From Mycobacterium sp. M26 (lineage in GTDB: Bacteria; Actinomycetota; Actinomycetes; Mycobacteriales; Mycobacteriaceae), in assembly GCF_001494595.1 (NCBI RefSeq), contig NZ_LN929908.1, forward strand, positions 3,502,468-3,566,467: a stretch of DNA of 64,000 bases. Reading direction: 5' to 3'. Numbering within the stretch: the stretch's first letter is position 1; every line of letters starts with the position of its first letter. Below, in pieces: positions 1 to 8,901 of the stretch. Position numbers and translations under genes: made by a program. The notes below the pieces were generated by a model that did no database searches, was not told the DNA's origin, and was given only the letters and a program-made list of their open reading frames with translations.

Positions 1-1
1 T

Positions 2-1096
2 GCTGCCCAGTTCGGGGCCAGACCGGTGGACCCGGAGCGCCCGCCGTGGGAGGCGATGCTCGTCCTCGGTCTCGACGGCGACCGGGCCGCCTACCTGTTC
101 AAAGCGCACCACAGCCTCAGTGACGGCATCGGATTCCTCCAACTACTCGACATCTCCCACGCGCACACCCGAAAGCACACCCCGGTAGCGGCCACCCCGG
201 TACCCGACCCCCGCCCGAGCGCATCTCCAGAGGGACTGCTGGTCGACCGGCTCGGGAACCAAGCCGTCAACGCGCCGGTCAGCACCGCGCGCGGACTACT
301 TGCCGCGGCCGGGCGGTTCGTCGGCGACCCGGTGGGAACCACCACCACCGCAGTCGAATTCGCACTGTCGCTGCGGCGCGTTCTGACCCCACCCGACGCT
401 CCGCATTCTCCGGCGCTGACCGGCCGTGGATCCGGGTACCGGCTGGATACCTTCGACGTGCCACTCGCCGATCTCAAGGCGGCAGCCAAGACCGCCGGCG
501 GATCGGTCAACGACGCCTTCCTGGCGGGCCTGCTCGGCGGATTTCGGCGATACCACGAATCGCTCTCGCTGTCGGTCGATGTGCTCCCGATGGCGATTCC
601 GGTCAGCATCCGCACCGACGCCGACCCGATGGGAGCCAACAGATTCGCCGCGGCCCGATTTGTCGCACCCGTCGGCGAGCCCGACCCTCGCGCCCGCATC
701 GCCGCAATCCACGAGTTTGTCGTCGACGCGCGCAATGAGCCGGCCCTCGGGTTCCTCGATCTCATCGCGCCTGCGCTAAGCCGCCTCCCCGAGATCGCGC
801 TCACCCGTGTCGCCGGGCAGATGACCGAGCTCAATGACCTGCAGGCGTCCAACCTCGGCGCAATTACCCGGCCCCTGTACCTCGCCGGCGCCAAAGTCAC
901 CCGCATTTATCCCATGGGTCCGCGGCCGGGCCTGCCAGCCATGGCCACGATGCTGACCTACGAGGGCACCTGCTGTATCGCGGTGAACTACGACCCCGAC
1001 GCCATCACCCAGCCGGACGATTTCGCCACGTGCCTGCGCGCCGGATTCGACGAGGTGGTCGCGCTGGGAACCGGCAAACCACGATCGAAAGGCTGA
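2..1096 (+). CDS. WS/DGAT-family O-acyltransferase, 5' truncated by the window edge
   Basis: The reading frame is already open at base 2, so the N-terminus lies outside the window and the GTG at 26 is unlikely to be the true start. The visible part carries the HHxxxDG acyltransferase signature (HHSLSDG, bases 107-127), which is the catalytic motif of wax ester synthase/diacylglycerol acyltransferases. Downstream it keeps the family blocks SVNDAFLAGLLGGF and MGANRFAAARF. Such enzymes join acyl-CoA to an alcohol or diacylglycerol to make wax esters or triacylglycerol at the membrane or lipid-droplet surface, and mycobacteria have many paralogues. About 364 residues are visible and full-length members have roughly 450-480, so about 100 residues are missing. 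It ends 3 bp before the next gene, so the two are probably co-transcribed. Confidence 0.88.
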   Translation, partial: AAQFGARPVDPERPPWEAMLVLGLDGDRAAYLFKAHHSLSDGIGFLQLLDISHAHTRKHTPVAATPVPDPRPSASPEGLLVDRLGNQAVNAPVSTARGLLAAAGRFVGDPVGTTTTAVEFALSLRRVLTPPDAPHSPALTGRGSGYRLDTFDVPLADLKAAAKTAGGSVNDAFLAGLLGGFRRYHESLSLSVDVLPMAIPVSIRTDADPMGANRFAAARFVAPVGEPDPRARIAAIHEFVVDARNEPALGFLDLIAPALSRLPEIALTRVAGQMTELNDLQASNLGAITRPLYLAGAKVTRIYPMGPRPGLPAMATMLTYEGTCCIAVNYDPDAITQPDDFATCLRAGFDEVVALGTGKPRSKG

Positions 1097-1099
1097 CCA

Positions 1100-1426
1100 A
1101 TGAAATTTGACGACGTCATCGACATCCTGGATCGCTCGGTCGGCGGCCCCGACGCCGACGTGTCCTCCCACGGCCCGTTCTGGCGTGGTGTCACCCGAGA
1201 CCGCTTCGTTGCGATGAAGGTCGGGGGCCGCAAGCTGGTGACCCTCGGCGACGGCGCCGAGTCGAACCTGGTGAAGTCGCTGCGGGGCATCGCACCGTTC
1301 GGATCCGACCTGGAGCCCGCGCCTGAGGGGGCCAGCATCATGCGGATGCCGGCCTACCTGGACCCGATCTCCGACCAGGACATTGATCGAGTCGCGGCAT
1401 GGATCGACGAGGGCTGCCCGGATTAG
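1100..1426 (+). CDS. Small protein of unknown function (108 aa)
   Basis: This short reading frame starts with ATG three bases after the acyltransferase stop, and its codon use looks coding. The protein is soluble, with no signal peptide or membrane segment. Its C-terminus (MPAYLDPISDQDIDRVAAWIDEGCPD in part) resembles the last helix of small cytochrome-c-like domains, where an xxDIxxIxxWIDxGxP pattern is common. There is no CxxCH haem motif, so it should not be called a cytochrome. Its position between the acyltransferase and the P450 cluster suggests that it belongs to the upstream transcription unit. I do not recognise the family. Confidence 0.6.
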   Translation: MKFDDVIDILDRSVGGPDADVSSHGPFWRGVTRDRFVAMKVGGRKLVTLGDGAESNLVKSLRGIAPFGSDLEPAPEGASIMRMPAYLDPISDQDIDRVAAWIDEGCPD

Positions 1427-1435
1427 GCAGGGCGA

Positions 1436-1454
1436 TACCCCCCAAAAGCGGGAG
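1436..1454 (+). promoter_or_regulatory. C-tract/G-tract motif upstream of the P450 operon (candidate regulator site)
   Basis: The intergenic stretch contains TACCCCCCAAAAGCGGGAG, about 100 bp before the P450 start. Related C-run/G-run sequences occur in other intergenic regions of the window (near 10183, 14242, 15829, 18251 and 18294), which suggests a shared site. A link to the local GAF-LuxR regulators is inference only. Confidence 0.35.
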
Positions 1455-1552
1455 CAATCACTCCACCTAGTGGTGACGCGTCTGGGCCAGCAAGCGATGA
1501 GACTTGGCTCACGCCGTCAACAGGCGCAAGCCCCGTCGGAAAGAGGACTGAA

Positions 1553-2890
1553 GTGACAACCGTCCAAGACACCCAGGAAGCCGTCCTCCCGGACGAGATC
1601 GCTCGCCGGATCGTGCTCCCCGAGGGCCACGCCGACCTTCCCTCGCTGTACGAGGCGTACAAGTGGATGCGCCACAACATGCCGGTGGGCAAGGCGGTGG
1701 TAGACGGATACGACCCGCTGTGGCTGGTCAGCAAGTACGCCGACATTCAGGAGGTCGAAAGCCTCCAGCCCGATGTGTTCTCCGCCGGTGGCGGCGCCCA
1801 ACCGGGCACCCACAACCCCATCCTCGCCAACCAGGCCGGCGACGAGTTCACCAAAAGCCTGCTCGGCGGCAGCCTGAGGTTGATGGACGCACTGCCGTTC
1901 CTCGACCCACCGGAGCACACCACCGTCAAGAACATCGTGTTCGACTACTTCAAGCCGGGTCGACTCAAGGCCCTCGAGGGCCGGACGCAGGAACTGGCCA
2001 ACGAGGCCATCGAGAAGCTCAAGGCACTGTCGGCGGGCGGTAAGCAGATTGACCTCGTAGACGACTGGGCTCTGGGCTACCCACTGCACGTCATCATGAC
2101 GCTGCTCGGCGTACCCGCGTCCGATGAGCCTCAGATGATGGCGCTCACTCAGGAGTTCTTCGGCACAGCCGATCCCGAGCACCAGACCGAAGGTGTCGAC
2201 GTCGAGGTCACTCCCGAGGCGATGGCCCAGCAGTTCGCCAACACCGTGCAGACCTTCTACAAGTACTTCGACGTCCTGGTGGAAGACCGGCGCGCCAACC
2301 CGCGCGACGACCTGGCCACTCTGATCTCCCTGGCCAAGACGCCCGAGGGCGAGTACTGGCCCGCGCCGTACTCTTACGGCTGGTTCATGGCTATCTGTAC
2401 GGCCGGTCATGACACCACTTCGGCGACATTGGCCGGGACCCTGCAGCAGCTGGCCCTGCACCCGGATGTGTTGGCCAGGGTGAAGGCTGACCCGACACTG
2501 ATCGGCAGGCTCATCCAGGAAGGCCTGCGCTACGTCGCACCGGTCAAGCACTTCATGCGCCGCGCCGAGCAGGACCACGAACTCAACGGCCAGCTCATCA
2601 AGAAGGGCGATCGGATCATGCCGCTGTTCCAGTCGGCGTGCCGCGACGAAGATCTGTTCACCGACCCCGACCGGTTCGATATCGATCGTAATCCGAACAA
2701 CCACATGGCCTTTGGGTTCGGGCCTCACACCTGTGTCGGTCAGCACCTGGCCAAGATGGAGTTGCGGGTGATGTTCGAGCAGTTGCTGCCCCGATTGGAC
2801 TCGATCGAGGTGCTCGGACCGGGCAGTGTCACGCACACCAACTTCGTGGGCGGTCTCAAGCACCTGCCCGCGACGGTGCAGGTGTCTTAA
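1553..2890 (+). CDS. Cytochrome P450 (445 aa)
   Basis: This is a soluble bacterial P450 that would insert one oxygen atom into a hydrophobic substrate using electrons from a ferredoxin or reductase. The I-helix oxygen-activation motif is AGHDTT (residues 284-289), the K-helix ExxR is E323-R326, and the haem loop is FGFGPHTCVG with Cys394 as the thiolate ligand. The length is normal for the family. The GTG start at 1553 is preceded by AGAGG at a suitable distance. It is followed after 9 bp by a flavin/[2Fe-2S] reductase and then by a Rieske oxygenase, so this is the first gene of an oxygenase operon. The natural substrate cannot be read from the sequence; a terpenoid or steroid-like compound would fit the neighbourhood. 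Confidence 0.93.
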   Translation: MTTVQDTQEAVLPDEIARRIVLPEGHADLPSLYEAYKWMRHNMPVGKAVVDGYDPLWLVSKYADIQEVESLQPDVFSAGGGAQPGTHNPILANQAGDEFTKSLLGGSLRLMDALPFLDPPEHTTVKNIVFDYFKPGRLKALEGRTQELANEAIEKLKALSAGGKQIDLVDDWALGYPLHVIMTLLGVPASDEPQMMALTQEFFGTADPEHQTEGVDVEVTPEAMAQQFANTVQTFYKYFDVLVEDRRANPRDDLATLISLAKTPEGEYWPAPYSYGWFMAICTAGHDTTSATLAGTLQQLALHPDVLARVKADPTLIGRLIQEGLRYVAPVKHFMRRAEQDHELNGQLIKKGDRIMPLFQSACRDEDLFTDPDRFDIDRNPNNHMAFGFGPHTCVGQHLAKMELRVMFEQLLPRLDSIEVLGPGSVTHTNFVGGLKHLPATVQVS

Positions 2891-2899
2891 CCGCACACG

Positions 2900-3874
2900 A
2901 TGTCCACAGCCAGCGTTCACGAATACACCGCTGATCTGATCGTCCGGCAGCGCGGCGCTCCCGCTGAGGGCGTCGTGATGCTGGACCTCGCTCACCCAGA
3001 CGGCGACGATCTGCCCCGGTGGCAACCCGGCGCCCACATCGATCTGATCCTCGCTGATGGGTTGACCCGCCAGTACTCGCTGTGCGGTGATCCCCGCGAT
3101 TCGACCACATGGCGTATCGCGGTGCTGCTCGACCCGAACACCCGCGGTGGTTCACAGCATGTCCACGACAAGCTCCGCATCGGCGACACTGTGCAAGTTC
3201 GGGGACCGCGGAACCACTTCCCGTTGGTCGATGCGGACCGCTACCGATTCGTAGCCGGTGGTATCGGAATCACCCCCATCATGGCGATGGCCGAGAACGT
3301 CGCGCGAAGCGGAGGCGACTGGACGTTGCTGTACGGCGGACGGACAAGAGCCTCAATGGCTTTCGCGGACGATCTGGCAGGTCGATACCCCGACCGCGTC
3401 ACGGTCTGGCCGCAGGACGAGCTGGGTCTGCTGGACCTCGATGCGCTTCTGGGTCAACCCGAGGACGGAACTCTCGTCTATTGCTGCGGACCCGAGGCAC
3501 TGCTGAACGCGGTCGAGGAGCGGTGCACCCGTTGGCCGGAGGGCTCGCTGCACATCGAGCGGTTCGCCGCGAAAGTGCCGACGCCGCAGCAGCAGGCCGA
3601 AGCACTCGATCAGTTCGAGGTGGTGTGCCAACGGTCCGGTGTCACGCTGGCCGTGTCGGCGGAAGATTCCATCCTCGAGTTGGTCGAAGCGGCGGGCATC
3701 CCGATTACTACCAGTTGCTACGAGGGTGTCTGCGGCAGTTGTGAAGCACGAATCCTTGACGGCGTTCCCGAGCACCGCGATTCGGTGCTCAATGCGCAGC
3801 AGCGCGACGCCGGAGAGGTGATGCTGATCTGCGTGTCACGCTCTCGCACCGAGAGGCTGGTGCTCGATCTGTGA
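2900..3874 (+). CDS. Phthalate-dioxygenase-type reductase (FMN/NAD domain plus C-terminal [2Fe-2S])
   Basis: This 324-residue electron-transfer protein has three parts in the order of the phthalate dioxygenase reductase/VanB family. First is a flavin-binding barrel with the RQYSL motif near residue 60, then a nucleotide-binding domain with AGGIGITPIMAM near residues 115-126, and last a C-terminal plant-type [2Fe-2S] ferredoxin. The cluster ligands are C273, C278, C281 and C311. It would pass electrons from NAD(P)H to a terminal oxygenase. It lies between a P450 and a Rieske oxygenase and overlaps the latter by 4 bp (GTGA), so translational coupling makes the Rieske protein its likeliest partner. 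It could also feed the P450 encoded just upstream. Confidence 0.92.
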   Translation: MSTASVHEYTADLIVRQRGAPAEGVVMLDLAHPDGDDLPRWQPGAHIDLILADGLTRQYSLCGDPRDSTTWRIAVLLDPNTRGGSQHVHDKLRIGDTVQVRGPRNHFPLVDADRYRFVAGGIGITPIMAMAENVARSGGDWTLLYGGRTRASMAFADDLAGRYPDRVTVWPQDELGLLDLDALLGQPEDGTLVYCCGPEALLNAVEERCTRWPEGSLHIERFAAKVPTPQQQAEALDQFEVVCQRSGVTLAVSAEDSILELVEAAGIPITTSCYEGVCGSCEARILDGVPEHRDSVLNAQQRDAGEVMLICVSRSRTERLVLDL

Positions 3875-4902
3875 GCAACTATCCGCTGAAGTGCTGGTAC
3901 GTCGCGGCGACCGGGGACGAAGTCGACGGCGCACCGGTCGGGCGCAGACTTCTCGGCACTGAGGTCGTGTTGTGGCGGGCCGGCAACGGGCAGCTCAGTG
4001 CATTCGAAAACCGTTGTGCGCATCGGGCTTTCCCATTGACGCACAGCATCATCGATGGCGATCAGCTCGTCTGTGGATACCACGGCTGCACCTATGACCT
4101 CGACGGTAGATGCGTCCACATCCCCTCCCAGGAACGCGTTCCGAGCGGAATGAAAATCCGGGTCTTCCCGGTGATCGAAGATCCGCCGTTCATCTGGATC
4201 TGGATGGGATCGCCCGGTACCGCAGCGCTGCACCGGCCACCGACCGTGCCCTGGGTGGGTGAGCCCGGCTGGGACACCTTCCACAGCTCCTGGGATGTCG
4301 CGGCGAATTACCTGATGGTCCATGAGCACTACCTGGACTTCAGTTACGCACCGATCCTGCATGCCGCTGACATTCCCGCATCGATTCGCAGCATGCCTGC
4401 CTTCAGTGACGTAGAGGTCACCGAGACGACGGTGAAATACACCCGGGTACTGCCGCCGGCATGCCCCACCGACTGGGAGGCCGAAGCAGCCGGACTCGAC
4501 CGGGACATCGAGTACGAACGCACTGAGACCGGGACCTTCGCATCGCCGGCACTGCACCTGCACCGTTGGGACGTCCACACCCCCGCCGGCGAGGTGCTGA
4601 CCACGACTCGGATTCACGCCATCACGCCTCGAGACGACACATCGACACGTATCACGATGATGGGCTCGCGCAACTACGCACTGGGGCAACCCGCTGCCAC
4701 CGAGCGACTCACAACCTTCCTCGGCGCCGTGGCACAGCGCGATACCGCGGTCCTGGAAATGGCTACCCGGTACTCCGGCTACGACAGGTGGCGCGATGGC
4801 GTCGAGTTCCAGGCCGATCTTGCCAGCCTCCGCCTCCGGCGGATCGTTGACGACCTGCTCGACCAGGAGTCCAGGTCGGCGCACGTTACCCAAAGCCGAT
4901 GA
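3871..4902 (+). CDS. Rieske non-haem iron oxygenase, alpha subunit (vanillate demethylase-like), with an altered iron site
   Basis: The N-terminal domain binds a Rieske [2Fe-2S] cluster through C49-A-H51 and C68-x2-H71, and the catalytic domain follows, giving 343 residues as in single-component VanA/TsaM-like O-demethylases and hydroxylases. The GTG start overlaps the reductase stop by 4 bp, so the two proteins are probably made together. In the catalytic domain the usual D-x2-H-x4-H iron-binding block reads LDFSYAPILH: Asp156 and His164 are kept, but the first histidine position is Tyr159. This replaces a residue that normally ligates the mononuclear iron. The enzyme may use a different ligand, or it may be impaired. 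The substrate is unknown. Confidence 0.88.
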   Translation: MSNYPLKCWYVAATGDEVDGAPVGRRLLGTEVVLWRAGNGQLSAFENRCAHRAFPLTHSIIDGDQLVCGYHGCTYDLDGRCVHIPSQERVPSGMKIRVFPVIEDPPFIWIWMGSPGTAALHRPPTVPWVGEPGWDTFHSSWDVAANYLMVHEHYLDFSYAPILHAADIPASIRSMPAFSDVEVTETTVKYTRVLPPACPTDWEAEAAGLDRDIEYERTETGTFASPALHLHRWDVHTPAGEVLTTTRIHAITPRDDTSTRITMMGSRNYALGQPAATERLTTFLGAVAQRDTAVLEMATRYSGYDRWRDGVEFQADLASLRLRRIVDDLLDQESRSAHVTQSR

Positions 4903-4944
4903 TTTTTGGCCTGACCATAATAACAATTGAATTCTCAGCCAAAA
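4903..4944. promoter_or_regulatory. AT-rich inverted repeat between the Rieske and aldehyde dehydrogenase genes
   Basis: TTTTTGGCCTGA (4903-4914) and TCAGCCAAAA (4935-4944) can pair with one bulged base. They flank a 20-base AT-rich centre that stands out in this GC-rich sequence. The site could be an operator or promoter for the aldehyde dehydrogenase gene, or a weak hairpin at the end of the Rieske message. Confidence 0.3.
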
Positions 4945-4995
4945 TCTGGGAGGCTGTTCGTGACAGCGATCACAACGCAGCCACGGGAGGCCTGG

Positions 4996-6447
4996 ATGCC
5001 CACGATTGACTACCGCCAGCTCTACATCGGCGGCCAATGGCGGGATCCCGCCCAGTCGGCCACGATCGACGTGCAGTCACCGACCACCGAGGAGATCATC
5101 GGCTCGGTGCCACGCGGCACTGAGCGTGACATCGACGCCGCCGTGGCGGCCGCTCGTGCCGCCTTCGACGACCCCGGCGGATGGGCCACCTGGCATCCCA
5201 AACAGCGCGCCGACGTGCTGGAGAAGTTCGCCGCCGAACTCGAGGCCCGCGGCGCGGAAACCGCCGCCCGGGTGTCGATGCAGAACGGCATGCCGATCTG
5301 GCTGGCCCACCAGTTCGAGGCCGGCTTCCCGCCGCTGCTCCTGCGCTACTACAGCGACCTGATGAACGGCGCACCCGTCGAGGAGGAGCGCCAGGGCATG
5401 CTCGGCGGCGTCTCCCTGGTGTCGCGCCAACCGGTCGGTGTCGTCGGAGCGATCGTGCCGTGGAACGTGCCACAGGGCATCTCGTTCCTCAAGCTCGCCC
5501 CGGCCCTGGCGGCGGGGTGCACGGTGGTCCTCAAGCCCGCCGAGGAGACCGTCCTCGACGCGTTCCTGGTGGCCGAGGCCGCTGCGGCAGCGGGCCTGCC
5601 GCCCGGGGTTCTCAACATCGTTCCCGGCGGACGCGAGATCGGTGCCCATTTGGTGGCACACCCGGGCATCGACAAGGTGTCTTTCACCGGCTCCACGGCG
5701 GCCGGTCGCGCCATCGCTGAGACCTGCGGGCGCCTCCTGCGGCCGGTGACGCTGGAATTGGGCGGCAAGTCCGCTGCCATCGTGCTCGACGACGCCGACA
5801 TCGCCGGATCCATCGAATCCTTCTTCGGCGCAACGCTGCTCAACAACGGCCAGATCTGCTGGCTGAACACCCGGGTTCTGGCGCCGCGAAGCCGCTACAC
5901 CGAGATCGTCGACACCATCACCGGTTTGGCCTCGGCCTTGACGATCGGCGATCCGCTCGACCCCGAGACCAAAATCGGACCATTGGTCTCCAGTCGCCAA
6001 CGCGAGCGCGTCGAGGGCTACATCGCCAAGGGCAAGCAGGAGGGCCGCCTCACGACCGGGGGTGCGCGACCCTCGAGCCAGAGCCGAGGATGGTTCGTCG
6101 AGCCGACCGTCTTCGCCGACGTGGACAACAACGCCGTAATCTCCCGCGAGGAGATTTTCGGCCCGGTACTGTCAGTAATCCCCTATTCCGACGAGAACGA
6201 GGCGATCGCGATCGCTAACGACAGTGCCTACGGACTCGGCGGCACGGTCTGGTCCTCGGATGCCGATCGCGCCGTCAGTGTCGCGCGCCAGGTGCGTTCG
6301 GGATCTGTCGGCGTCAATCACTACGTCAACGAACCGGTGGCTCCGTTCGGCGGGGTCAAAGACAGCGGTATAGGCCGCGAGTTGGGCCCGGAGGGTCTGG
6401 ATGCGTTCCTGGTCTACAAGACGATCTACCTGCCGCCGGCGCAGTAA
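4996..6447 (+). CDS. Aldehyde dehydrogenase, NAD(P)-dependent
   Basis: This is a full-length member of the ALDH superfamily, oxidising an aldehyde to the carboxylic acid. With this start the general base is E254 in LELGGK and the catalytic nucleophile is C288 in NNGQICW. The cofactor motif FTGSTAAGR and the C-terminal FGGVKDSGIGRELG block are present. Two starts are credible: ATG 4996 with GGGAGG 5 bp upstream, and in-frame GTG 4960 with its own GGGAGG 6 bp upstream, which would add 12 residues. I chose ATG because the family fold begins at LYIGGQW. It is likely to finish oxidation of an alcohol or aldehyde made by the upstream oxygenases. A regulator gene follows 18 bp later. Confidence 0.92.
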   Translation: MPTIDYRQLYIGGQWRDPAQSATIDVQSPTTEEIIGSVPRGTERDIDAAVAAARAAFDDPGGWATWHPKQRADVLEKFAAELEARGAETAARVSMQNGMPIWLAHQFEAGFPPLLLRYYSDLMNGAPVEEERQGMLGGVSLVSRQPVGVVGAIVPWNVPQGISFLKLAPALAAGCTVVLKPAEETVLDAFLVAEAAAAAGLPPGVLNIVPGGREIGAHLVAHPGIDKVSFTGSTAAGRAIAETCGRLLRPVTLELGGKSAAIVLDDADIAGSIESFFGATLLNNGQICWLNTRVLAPRSRYTEIVDTITGLASALTIGDPLDPETKIGPLVSSRQRERVEGYIAKGKQEGRLTTGGARPSSQSRGWFVEPTVFADVDNNAVISREEIFGPVLSVIPYSDENEAIAIANDSAYGLGGTVWSSDADRAVSVARQVRSGSVGVNHYVNEPVAPFGGVKDSGIGRELGPEGLDAFLVYKTIYLPPAQ

Positions 6448-6465
6448 CCACCAAGGGAGACGGCC

Positions 6466-7646
6466 ATGGCAACGAAGCCACACCACACCAATGCCGAGGA
6501 ATGCATCGAACGCACCCGGGAAGTGCTCAGCGCAACGGCGACCTTGCTCGCAGACGATGACCTCCTCCTGCCCGCCGACGGCGACCTGGACGCCAGCGAC
6601 AGCGCTCTGAACTCGGCCCGCCGGGCGCTGGCCGACTGCCTCGCAGACAACCCCGGAGCGCTACCGGGCGCGCGCACGGCGGCGCTGTTCCTGGACTCCG
6701 TTGCTGTGCAGACCAGTGTCAAGGACGCTCTCCTGCAACGACGGGCCGACGTCGCCACTGGTGCCCGCGAAGCGGTCTCCGCTCTTCGCAATGCTCCGTC
6801 GGCCAGCGCGCTGGCTGAACGCGCACCGATCGAGGTGCGGCGGATCGGTTTCCGGCGGGCGCTGTTCTCCCGGATCGAACAGGGAACATGGCTGGCGCGT
6901 TCTGGTTTCGCCATCGACGATCCCGAGTTCGGCGGAGCGATGGTCGAAATCGGTCGCGCCCATCCCCGTCGGCTCAACGGACCGCTCCTGGAGAGCGAGA
7001 TGGTGCGCCGCGGTGCGCCGATAGTGATATCCGACCCGCAGACCAATCCGCGGGTACACGCCGAGTTCATCAGGTTCACCGGCACCACCAGCTACGTGGC
7101 CGCGCCGGTCCTCGCCTGGGGCGAGCCGGTCGCCATGATCCACGCCGACCGCGATGTCGACAGCGAGGTCGACGAGTTCGACCGGTGCATCCTGGGCACC
7201 TACGCGGAGGGACTTGGCCTGGCCATCGAGCGCGCCCAGTTGATGGAGCGACTACAGGCGGTGCGGCGGGCGACCTCGGACTACGTCGCCGGCGTGCACG
7301 CGATCGCCGACGATTTCACGCCGGCGTGCACGCGATCGCCGACGATTTCACCGCCGATGTCGTGGACACCTCGGCGCTCGCCGGGGATCTCGGCTGCGAC
7401 CCGGTCCACCCCCGGGCACTGCTCGACGAGCGCGGCGAGCGGCTGACGCTGCGCGAGTGGGATGTGTTGCGAAACCTCGCCTCCGGCAAGACCAATGCTC
7501 AGATTGCCAACGGATTGTTCGTCACCGAGGGCACCGTCAAGTCACACGTCAAGCACATTCTGCGCAAGCTCGGGGCCACCAACCGCACCGAGGCGGTGGC
7601 CCGCTACCACCGGATGATGTCGACAGCCGGTGCCAACGTCGGCTGA
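6466..7646 (+). pseudogene. GAF-LuxR transcriptional regulator, frameshifted by a 32-bp tandem duplication
   Basis: The N-terminal frame (ATG 6466) encodes a GAF-like sensor region with the blocks GFRRALFSRIEQGTWLARSG and SYVAAPVLAWGEPVAMIHAD. It is shared with four other regulators in this window. At 7287-7351 a 33-base sequence occurs twice with a 32-base period, which shifts the frame, and the original frame then ends at 7446 in unrelated low-quality residues. The DNA-binding domain (LTLREWDVLRNLASGKTNAQ, then GTVKSHVKHILRKLG) continues in another frame to 7646. Removing one copy restores a single intact protein of about 380 residues. The gene as written would make a sensor without its helix-turn-helix. 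It may be recently inactivated, reversibly switchable by slippage, or an assembly error. Confidence 0.82.
7287..7351 (+). repeat. 32-bp tandem direct duplication inside the LuxR gene
   Basis: Bases 7287-7319 recur identically at 7319-7351 with a 32-base period. Because 32 is not a multiple of three, the duplication breaks the reading frame. The perfect identity points to a recent event. Confidence 0.95.
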
Positions 7647-7693
7647 CCGGCTGCCCGTTCACAGCGCCGGCATCAGCCGATCGGCTCACTCTT

Positions 7694-8800
7694 TCAGAAC
7701 CGGATGATGCCGCGGATGTTGCGGCCTGCCAGCATGTCCTCGTAGCCCTTGTTGACGTCCTCGAGCCGGTACTCGCGGGTGATCAACTCATCGAGCTTGA
7801 GCTCCCCGAGGTTGTACATCTCCAGGTAGCGCGGAATGTCGTGGCGTGGGTTCGAGGAACCGAACAGCGATCCGTGGATGGACTTCTCGTAGAGGGTCAG
7901 CTCGAACAGCGAACCGCCCATGGTCAACTCGGTAGGATGTCCGATCGCGGTCACAATGACTTTGCCGCGCCGACCGACCAGGCTCAAAGCCTCGGCCACG
8001 TAGGAACTTTCAGCCGTGTCGGTGGTGATGACACAGGCGTCGGCCATCACGCCGCGAGTCAGCTCCGTGATCAGTGCCAGGGCTTCCGGAACATCGGCCA
8101 CCGCGTGGGTGGCGCCGAAGATCTTTGCCTGCTCACGCTTGTACTCCACCGGGTCGATCGCCACAATGTGGCGTGCTCCGGCGCTCTTGGCGCCCTGCAG
8201 CGCGTTGGCGCCGATGCCGCCCACTCCCATCACCACGACCGCATCGCCGGGACGAACCTCAGCGGTCTTGACCACGCTGCCGAAACCCGTTGGAACACCG
8301 CAGCCGATCACCGCGGCGCGGTCCAGCGGGGTACCGTCATCGACCTTGACCACCGAGGCCATCGGAACCACCGTGTACTCGGCGAAGGTGCCCAGCAGGC
8401 ACATCTGGCCCAGGCCCTTTCCCTGGGAATGGAAACGGTAGGTGCCATCGAGTTGCGGGCCCTGGATGATCTGGGCACCGAGGTCGCACAGGTTGGTCAT
8501 TCCGCGGGCACAGTGCGAACACTTGCCGCATGCCGGGAGAAAGCTGAGTACCACCGAATCACCGACAGCGACGTCGGTAACCCCGGGCCCCACTTCGGCA
8601 ACGACGCCGGCGCCCTCGTGGCCACCCACGTACGGCAGGCCGACCGGAATGTCGCCGGTGACGAGGTGGTAGTCGGAGTGGCACAAGCCGCTCGCAGTCA
8701 TCTTGATCATCACCTCGCCGGCCTTGGGCGGATCGAGGTCAACCTCGTCAACCTCCCACTTGCCCCCGAGTTCCCACAGAACCGCAGCCTTCGTCCGCAC
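7694..8800 (-). CDS. NDMA-dependent-type zinc alcohol dehydrogenase
   Basis: This 368-residue medium-chain dehydrogenase has the catalytic zinc region GLCHSDYHL and GHEGAGVV, the structural zinc cysteines in CGKCSHCARGMTNLC, and the cofactor loop GVGGIGANALQGAK. The whole protein matches the mycobacterial NDMA-dependent methanol/alcohol dehydrogenase group, which holds NAD(H) tightly and can use an alternative electron acceptor. I placed the start at the GTG on base 8800, where AAAGG lies about 9 bp upstream and the protein begins VRTKAAVLW; the frame extends further upstream but without family similarity. It would oxidise primary alcohols, for instance those made by the P450s on either side, before the aldehyde dehydrogenases act. 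Confidence 0.9.
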   Translation of the reverse strand: MRTKAAVLWELGGKWEVDEVDLDPPKAGEVMIKMTASGLCHSDYHLVTGDIPVGLPYVGGHEGAGVVAEVGPGVTDVAVGDSVVLSFLPACGKCSHCARGMTNLCDLGAQIIQGPQLDGTYRFHSQGKGLGQMCLLGTFAEYTVVPMASVVKVDDGTPLDRAAVIGCGVPTGFGSVVKTAEVRPGDAVVVMGVGGIGANALQGAKSAGARHIVAIDPVEYKREQAKIFGATHAVADVPEALALITELTRGVMADACVITTDTAESSYVAEALSLVGRRGKVIVTAIGHPTELTMGGSLFELTLYEKSIHGSLFGSSNPRHDIPRYLEMYNLGELKLDELITREYRLEDVNKGYEDMLAGRNIRGIIRF

Positions 8801-8901
8801 GGGCGCACACCTTTCGCTAGACAACTGGCCCAATGGTGACGCGCGACACCACGTCGGCACATCTTCCGAAAGGGTCAAATCTGCTAGCGGTCCGTATCCC
8901 C

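Noticed and set aside
1517..3037. Long open frame (506 codons) on the minus strand opposite the P450 gene
   Set aside because: It mirrors the third-position GC pattern of the P450 gene, has no recognisable motif and overlaps a certain coding sequence throughout.
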